Positions 14,827-19,670 of a stretch of 19,670 nt of DNA are shown in pieces. The notes beneath the pieces are model-generated. The model saw only the letters and a program-made list of their open reading frames with translations, made no database searches and was not told the DNA's origin. Origin of the DNA: Desulfobulbus sp. (lineage in GTDB: Bacteria; Desulfobacterota; Desulfobulbia; Desulfobulbales; Desulfobulbaceae). The stretch covers positions 1 to 19,670 of the forward strand of contig JAUVLX010000023.1 in assembly GCA_030600525.1 (NCBI GenBank), in the 5' to 3' direction. Positions within the stretch are counted from its first letter, which is position 1, and each line of letters opens with the position of its first letter. The translations under genes were made by a program, and so were the position numbers.

Positions 14827-17403
14827 ATGTCATCAGTCTCTTCTTCTGACCAACCTAGGCTCACCAAACGCCCTCTTTTTTACTGGATCCTTCGTCGACA
14901 TCACGGATTACAGCTTATTCTGCTCGTCATCATCATGGCCAGTCTTTTTTTCCGGGTCTTTCCCCTGGAAATGCAGAAACGGATAATCAACGAGGCCATT
15001 TACCTTAAAAAGGTAGAATTGCTCTTTCTCTATTGCGGATTGTATATGGGAGCAATTTTACTGGCCGGGCTGTCCAAGTACGCCATTAATGTACTGCAAA
15101 CCATTATCGGCCAAAAAATCCTGGTAGAACTCCGCACCGAACTCTACCACCATGTGCTACAACTTCCCCTTCAATTTTACAGAAAAATGCAGCCTGGCAC
15201 TGTTATTTCTGCCATGACAGCGGAGCTCAATGCCATCGGTTCCTTCCTTGGAGGTGCCATTACCATCCCCTTGACCAGCATACTCAGTTTGCTGGTCTTT
15301 CTCGGCTTCATGTATCATCTCAGCCCATTGCTTGCCATGCTCTCCGTGGCAGTTTACCCGTTTGAACTGGCTGTTATCCCGCTGTTACAAAACCGCTACA
15401 ACCGCTACAACAAAAAGCGCATCACCACTACCAGGGCCATGTCCAACGTCGTCAACGAGGCAATCAGCGGTCTCCATGAAATTCACGCCAACGGCAGTTA
15501 CGCGATTGAAGAAAAAAGGTTATCCACCTATATCTATATCCTTTATGGTCATCTCAAACGATTATTTATCATAAAATACGGGATCAAATTCGCCAACAAC
15601 CTGTTTCAATCCATTGGTCCCTTTATTCTGTTTCTGGTTGGCGGCTACCTGGCCATCCATGGTGAGTTCACCCTTGGAGCCCTGGTAGCCTTTCTCTCAG
15701 CCTATGAAAAAGTTTATGATCCCTGGAAGGAAATGCTTGAATATTATCAATCATTCCAGGATGCTAAGGTGCGTTACAGCCAGATCATGAGCATCTTTGA
15801 CTACAAAATAGAACATCCACTTCTCCCGGATAAACGATCACCCCACCAGCTGCAGGGAAAGATTGAACTAAAAAATGCCGGTTTCTCAGTGGATAACGGC
15901 CTTAAGCTCCTTGATAACATCACCATGAGCATCCAGCCTAACGAACAAGTCGCTCTGGTTGGATTTTCTGGATCAGGTAAATCCACTCTTGCCCTGCTGA
16001 TTGCCCAGTTATACAATATTAACCATGGCCTTATCTTGCTTGATGACATGGACATTTCGGCAATGAGTAAATCAGATATAAACCGCAACATAACCATGAT
16101 CGCACAACGCCCTTTTATTTTCACCGGAACCATTCGGGAAAATCTACTTTATGCTGTGCGGGCTGCAGGTGACCAGGAACAGCACATCCCAGAACAAAAG
16201 GATATTTTACAAATCATTCACGACGTTGGCTTAACAGAAGATATACTCCGATTCGGATTTAATGCCGTTATACCTGAAGAACGCGTTAAACCTATAAAAG
16301 CCTCTATTTTAAGAATGCGGCAAATTATTAACTCTGAGCTACGCGAACCCTTTTCTAAGGTTGTCGAGCCCTATAATATCAATGGATTCATGTCGTATGC
16401 CAGCCTCAAGAACAACCTCTTGTTTGGCGAAAGCCTCACCGAAAAATATGCGCTTGACAACCTACCCTATAGTAAAGATTTCCGAGCGTTTCTCCTGAAG
16501 AACAAACTTGAGAAGCCCCTCCTCAAACTTGGCCTGAACGTTGCTCAGACAACCGTCGATCTCCTTCGGGATCTTGGAGATGATGATTTCTTCTTTCAAG
16601 GCAGCCCCATGGAGCCTCATGAGCTGGAGGAATTCATTACCCTGCTAGCAGCCGCCCAGGGACACATGCCGCAGAAAAAAAGCGGACTCGACCGCCTCCT
16701 TCACTTAGCTTTACGTTTTATCCCGGCAAAACATAAAATCACCACCATGAGCGATAGTTTAAAAGATCAAATTCTCACAGCGCGACACGATTTTCTCAAG
16801 AACACCATCCAACTCGACATGGATGCCTGCAGCCGTTCCACCCAACTCCTTAAGCAGGATGGAGCCATAATTGCGCTCCCTGCATATGAACAGCAGCGTG
16901 ATTTCATCCCTTACTGCCCATCGGAATACCTGTACAGCCATTCGCTACGAGACAATATTCTTTTTGGAGCTTCCAAACAGCAACTCCGTGACCATCAAGA
17001 TCTCCTGGAACTTGCTCTGGAGGCCTTTGATCGTGAAGGACTGGTCGATGAAGTCCTTGACTTGGGCCTTGACTTTGAAGTCGGCAGCCAAGGGGACCGT
17101 CTCTCAGGGGGACAAAAGCAAAAGCTTGCCTTAGCCAGAGCCTTTCTTAAAGAGTCAAGTATTCTGATCATGGACGAGGCAACGGCAAGCCTGGATAACA
17201 CCTCACAGGCCCAAATCCAGAACCTTCTTGAAAAAAAATATCGAGGCAAAAAAACAATCATAGCCGTCATCCACCGCTTAGACCTGACTCCAGGATACGA
17301 TAGAATATTCGTGTTGAAAGGGGGATCGCTGATCGAACAGGGGACCTATGATGAACTTATGGCAAAACAAGGCACATTCTATGAACTTACCCAAGCACAT
17401 TAG
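14827..17403 (+). CDS. ABC exporter (fused TMD-NBD) with a large insertion in the nucleotide-binding domain
   Basis: The 858-residue protein has an exporter-type membrane domain (about 20-315, six hydrophobic segments, with the LPLQFYRKMQPGTVISAM coupling region at 112-130) and one ABC ATPase. Motifs: Walker A GFSGSGKST (379-387), Q-loop around Q427 (IAQRPFIFTGTIRENLLYA), signature LSGGQKQ (759-765), Walker B SILIMDEATA (778-787), D-loop SLD and H-loop His816. Normal half-exporters are about 580-600 residues; here roughly 245-260 residues are added between Q-loop and signature. That stretch contains two more Q-loop/helical-like units, SLKNNLLFGES (526-536) and SLRDNILFGAS (706-716). The catalytic residues are intact, so a working homodimer is expected. 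The ATG at 14827 follows AGGAG at 5-base spacing. It overlaps the next gene. The substrate is unknown; lipid or peptide export is possible. Confidence 0.9.
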   Translation: MSSVSSSDQPRLTKRPLFYWILRRHHGLQLILLVIIMASLFFRVFPLEMQKRIINEAIYLKKVELLFLYCGLYMGAILLAGLSKYAINVLQTIIGQKILVELRTELYHHVLQLPLQFYRKMQPGTVISAMTAELNAIGSFLGGAITIPLTSILSLLVFLGFMYHLSPLLAMLSVAVYPFELAVIPLLQNRYNRYNKKRITTTRAMSNVVNEAISGLHEIHANGSYAIEEKRLSTYIYILYGHLKRLFIIKYGIKFANNLFQSIGPFILFLVGGYLAIHGEFTLGALVAFLSAYEKVYDPWKEMLEYYQSFQDAKVRYSQIMSIFDYKIEHPLLPDKRSPHQLQGKIELKNAGFSVDNGLKLLDNITMSIQPNEQVALVGFSGSGKSTLALLIAQLYNINHGLILLDDMDISAMSKSDINRNITMIAQRPFIFTGTIRENLLYAVRAAGDQEQHIPEQKDILQIIHDVGLTEDILRFGFNAVIPEERVKPIKASILRMRQIINSELREPFSKVVEPYNINGFMSYASLKNNLLFGESLTEKYALDNLPYSKDFRAFLLKNKLEKPLLKLGLNVAQTTVDLLRDLGDDDFFFQGSPMEPHELEEFITLLAAAQGHMPQKKSGLDRLLHLALRFIPAKHKITTMSDSLKDQILTARHDFLKNTIQLDMDACSRSTQLLKQDGAIIALPAYEQQRDFIPYCPSEYLYSHSLRDNILFGASKQQLRDHQDLLELALEAFDREGLVDEVLDLGLDFEVGSQGDRLSGGQKQKLALARAFLKESSILIMDEATASLDNTSQAQIQNLLEKKYRGKKTIIAVIHRLDLTPGYDRIFVLKGGSLIEQGTYDELMAKQGTFYELTQAH

Positions 17404-17920
17404 CGACGACTGCGAAAACGGAAGATGTCAAATCCAGGAAGGATTGGCCCTCCTGCAAAAACTCTCGCTCTTTCGGGACACCCCGCTTGATATACTCAAA
17501 CTCTATGCGTATCTTAGTAAGAAACAAGAGTTCAATAAAGGTTCTCGCATAGTGCAGCAGGGTAAACACTGCCAAGAGATGTATCTGATAATCAAAGGTC
17601 AGGTATCTATTTACGAAGAATATAAGGGCAAGAATTACAAGCTGCAACAGCTCGAAGACGATGGGTTGAATTACTTTGGAGAACTTTCACTGCTTACACC
17701 TATTGACGCGTTCTTTTCGGCATGGGCTGAAACCGATGTGGTCCTGCTAAGCATAACCAGGGAGGCCTTTCAAAAAGTCATGGAACGGTATCCTGACATG
17801 TACACAAAAGCAGTTGAAAAAATTATTACCTTACGCATTGCAAGGTTCACCGACCAAACAAGGAAACTGATCGAAAAAACCGACCCCAATGCCTGGCACG
17901 ATAGCGAAAGCTACCAATAA
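17381..17920 (+). CDS. Stand-alone cyclic-nucleotide-binding-fold protein
   Basis: This 179-residue protein is a single cNMP-binding-type beta-barrel (about 25-150) with GSRIVQQGKHCQEMYLIIKGQV (first half) and YFGELSLL (98-105) as the phosphate-cassette start. The usual PRAA segment after that motif is PIDAFFSAWA, so the Arg that holds the cyclic phosphate is missing. No helix-turn-helix follows; the protein ends in a short helical tail (RIARFTDQTRKLIEKT). It is therefore unlikely to be a Crp/Fnr transcription factor. The gene overlaps the ABC gene by 23 bp and is probably translated by coupling (AAGG 8 bases upstream of the ATG at 17381; an ATG at 17348 is possible). A role as a regulatory subunit of the transporter is inference. 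Confidence 0.82.
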   Translation: MNLPKHISDDCENGRCQIQEGLALLQKLSLFRDTPLDILKLYAYLSKKQEFNKGSRIVQQGKHCQEMYLIIKGQVSIYEEYKGKNYKLQQLEDDGLNYFGELSLLTPIDAFFSAWAETDVVLLSITREAFQKVMERYPDMYTKAVEKIITLRIARFTDQTRKLIEKTDPNAWHDSESYQ

Positions 17921-17972
17921 GGGTAACAATATTGCCTATAAGGTTCATTCTCTTTCATATGGAACAAGCAGC

Positions 17973-18554
17973 ATGAAAATTTTAGTATTCTCTCTACTTC
18001 TCTCTCTATGTTTTTTCCTTCCTCCACCAGAAGGGCACGCAACAGTAAAAGCACCAAAAGAGATTGGAGGTTTCAAACTGGGAACTTCAATAGATGACTA
18101 TGAATTCATCAGTTACAGAAATTTTCTTAAACAGGTCGTGGTGGAAAACGTTGGTGCCTTCAGGAAGGGTATCATCGAATACGGAGTGTGCGAGCGCCCT
18201 GGCGAGATAGTAAAAATAAAATTAAAATATGCTGACAGCAGTGAATCATTTTATCGGCAGTTGCTCCAAAAATACAAACAACAACTGGGAGAACCTGCAA
18301 AATACACTGGTGATTCTTTCGGCATTCTCATGGCATGGAAATGGTTCTTTACGGATAAGGCAGGGGAACGCATTTCTTTGACGTTGCAATATAATAAAAA
18401 AAATCTCGATGAAACACTGGGAAGCATGGTTAAATTGTCAATGCCTGACCGGATTAATGCCGAACGTTTATGTTTTAATAAAATGTGCAACAGCAGACCA
18501 ATAGACTCATCTATCCCGGAGGAACAGCATGAGGAGTCATTTATTCCCCGCTAA
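17973..18554 (+). CDS. Secreted or periplasmic hypothetical protein, 193 residues
   Basis: The N-terminus (MKILVFSLLLSLCFFLPPPEGHA) is a classic signal peptide with cleavage expected after HA at about residue 23; there is no lipobox, although Cys13 lies in the hydrophobic stretch. The mature part begins KAPKEIGGFKLGTSIDDYEF and contains GVCERPGEIVKIKLKYADS and FGILMAWKWFFTDKAGERIS, a mixed alpha/beta pattern like conserved Desulfobacterota periplasmic proteins I vaguely recall but cannot name. Three cysteines (C73, C167 and C172) could form a disulfide. The ATG at 17973 is chosen because the signal peptide begins there; GGAA lies about 9 bases upstream. It follows the cNMP-fold gene by 52 bp and is probably in the same operon. 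Confidence 0.75.
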   Translation: MKILVFSLLLSLCFFLPPPEGHATVKAPKEIGGFKLGTSIDDYEFISYRNFLKQVVVENVGAFRKGIIEYGVCERPGEIVKIKLKYADSSESFYRQLLQKYKQQLGEPAKYTGDSFGILMAWKWFFTDKAGERISLTLQYNKKNLDETLGSMVKLSMPDRINAERLCFNKMCNSRPIDSSIPEEQHEESFIPR

Positions 18555-18618
18555 CCCATTACACTTCGCAAAGGCCATGTACCTATACCTCGTTAATCCT
18601 GAACGGTTTCTCCCATAG
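18529..18618 (+). CDS. Small ORF (29 residues) with a strong ribosome-binding site
   Basis: An ATG at 18529 is preceded by GGAGG at 6-7 bases, the best Shine-Dalgarno in this operon. The ORF overlaps the last 26 bases of the secreted-protein gene in another frame and ends with TAG at 18616-18618. The product is MRSHLFPANPLHFAKAMYLY then LVNPERFLP, with no known motif. The next gene starts 20 bases downstream without its own ribosome site, so this ORF may couple translation, encode a small peptide, or be the remnant of a frameshifted N-terminus. Confidence 0.4.
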   Translation: MRSHLFPANPLHFAKAMYLYLVNPERFLP

Positions 18619-18637
18619 CCACCACTTCTATCCTGCA

Positions 18638-19516
18638 ATGCCTGTCACATCATGTAATTACAAAAAAATCGCGTGGAACGGTATGTCTTTTGACGTTCCT
18701 GGAAACTGGCATGCCACTGTCATATTCAAAAACTATCTTTTTTTTGAAAAAAACGACAAACCTGCCTTTGATATTAAATGGCAACCTGTTCAGGGTCGGT
18801 TTTCACCATCTGCCATCCTCAAACAGTTAAGCAAAGGAAACAAGAACCTTTCCTATACCCCTTGGGAACTACCGAACGCATATACAATGCATCTCGATCC
18901 ATATCAGCCCTCTGGATTTAAATGGAGTAAGAATAAACACCATCACGGCATTTTGCTCTACCATGCAACTTCGCGTCTGGTTATCATCCTCCGCTTTCAC
19001 TGCTGCCAGGACAGTGAACTGCCCACGCTTATCCACCTCCTGCAAACCTTAACAAACCATACCCGTAACGACCTGATCCCATGGGCTATTTTTGACATCC
19101 GAGCTTCACTGCCTTCCGGTGCTATGCTGGAAAACCACGAGTTTTATCCAGGTAAGTATTCCATTGTCTTTTCTCTTGACCGGCAGCGACTGGTCTTACT
19201 CCGTTTCAAGCCTGCAGCTGAGTTACTGCGCTCAAAGACACTCATCGATTTTGGATCACACTTGGCAGGTCCAGCACAGTCTGTTAGAGTCGCCAGTTCC
19301 CATATCGCTAAGTGGTCTTACAGGAGCAGCGGCTGGCAAAAAATGCGGGCATTCCTCGCGCGCAAACCACGATACTCAGACTTACACCTCTCCCGCCACA
19401 TTGACACGAATATCATTCTTGGAGTACTCATAGAAGGAAACAAGCCCCTCGCACCTGAAAAAACACAATACATTATCGACAACTACCGACCTTACGCCTT
19501 CAACAATGTTGACTAA
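18638..19516 (+). CDS. Hypothetical tryptophan-rich protein, 292 residues
   Basis: I do not recognise this family. It has no signal peptide and no clear membrane span, is basic, and is rich in aromatic residues (seven Trp). Two halves look loosely alike: KIAWNGMSFDVPGNW (10-24) with AFDIKWQPV (43-51), and LIPWAIFDIRASLPSG (146-161) with RLVLLRFKPAAEL (184-196). Each suggests a beta-rich unit of about 130-140 residues, perhaps a duplicated domain. The ATG at 18638 lacks a ribosome site and is the first ATG of the open frame; an ATG at residue 16 (18683) is an alternative. It overlaps the following PqqD-like gene by 11 bp, which argues for a shared process. It could bind a peptide, lipid or cofactor, but nothing in the sequence decides. 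Confidence 0.72.
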   Translation: MPVTSCNYKKIAWNGMSFDVPGNWHATVIFKNYLFFEKNDKPAFDIKWQPVQGRFSPSAILKQLSKGNKNLSYTPWELPNAYTMHLDPYQPSGFKWSKNKHHHGILLYHATSRLVIILRFHCCQDSELPTLIHLLQTLTNHTRNDLIPWAIFDIRASLPSGAMLENHEFYPGKYSIVFSLDRQRLVLLRFKPAAELLRSKTLIDFGSHLAGPAQSVRVASSHIAKWSYRSSGWQKMRAFLARKPRYSDLHLSRHIDTNIILGVLIEGNKPLAPEKTQYIIDNYRPYAFNNVD

Positions 19517-19670
19517 TCACAATAAGACGCCGCAGCCACTCAGCAGGAAAGAGGCTCTAAAATGTATTCCATTGCAAAATCCAGGCGCTAAAGCAGAGAA
19601 GAAACAGGAGGGATTACTCCTTACCTACCCCGTGGAGATAAAACCCTTTTTCCATACATTGATCAAGCGG
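19506..19670 (+). CDS. PqqD-like protein, N-terminal part (cut by window edge)
   Basis: The 55 visible codons begin MLTNHNKTPQPLSRKEALKC and continue through IPLQNPGAKA and GLLLTYPVEIKPFF. This resembles the N-terminal strand-turn pattern of PqqD-type domains (P.RNP......E..LL.YP), the fold used as a peptide-recognition element in many RiPP pathways. The similarity is by memory of the family's look, not by search, and only half the domain is visible. The ATG at 19506 lies 11 bp inside the end of the upstream gene with no separate ribosome site, so it is translationally coupled. Any enzyme partner would lie to the right of the window. Confidence 0.5.
   Translation, partial: MLTNHNKTPQPLSRKEALKCIPLQNPGAKAEKKQEGLLLTYPVEIKPFFHTLIKR

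Noticed and set aside
1..19670. CRISPR arrays, tRNA and rRNA genes
   Set aside because: No regularly spaced direct repeats, no cloverleaf-like sequences with CCA-type acceptor patterns and no rRNA-like stretches were seen by eye.

Overview
This is a bacterial chromosomal window of moderate G+C. It carries housekeeping genes on one strand and less familiar genes on the other. The gene content suggests a Gram-negative, probably anaerobic Desulfobacterota-like bacterium, perhaps near the Desulfobulbales. The hints are a CaCA antiporter, a DUF1178 protein, a DUF1538/P-II pair, and Desulfobacterota-style conserved hypotheticals. That placement is inference from remembered protein similarity; no search was run.

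Left third (1-6402, all minus strand): a macromolecular-synthesis cluster read right to left as dnaG, rpoD, dprA, rpe, pgi (the last cut by the window edge). Spacing is 4 bp between rpoD and dprA and 11 bp between rpe and pgi. A 251-bp gap between dprA and rpe holds a 131-bp element bounded by perfect 16-bp inverted repeats.

Centre-left (6403-10854): a well-formed promoter drives a two-gene plus-strand unit, an unknown 241-residue protein and a Ca2+/cation antiporter. Convergent to it is a 480-residue protein whose C-terminus looks like a diadenylate cyclase (DAC) domain with an altered RHR motif. A small 64-residue ORF and a DUF1178 zinc-ribbon protein follow.

Centre-right (10855-14539): a DUF1538 membrane-protein gene broken by one stop and two frameshifts overlaps an intact divergent P-II-like gene. 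On the minus strand is a uracil-salvage pair, upp then uraA. They are separated by a ~160-bp near-perfect palindrome flanked by TA, which looks like a MITE.

Right (14827-19670, plus strand): five tightly packed or overlapping genes. They are a large ABC exporter half-transporter, a stand-alone cyclic-nucleotide-binding-fold protein, a secreted protein, an unknown tryptophan-rich protein and a truncated PqqD-like gene. A 29-codon ORF with an excellent ribosome-binding site lies inside the unit. The ABC protein has about 245 extra residues between its Q-loop and signature motif, and these appear to repeat the Q-loop/helical-subdomain module twice more. This unit is the best candidate in the window for an undescribed system. 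A peptide export or maturation role is a hypothesis resting on the PqqD-like and exporter pairing.
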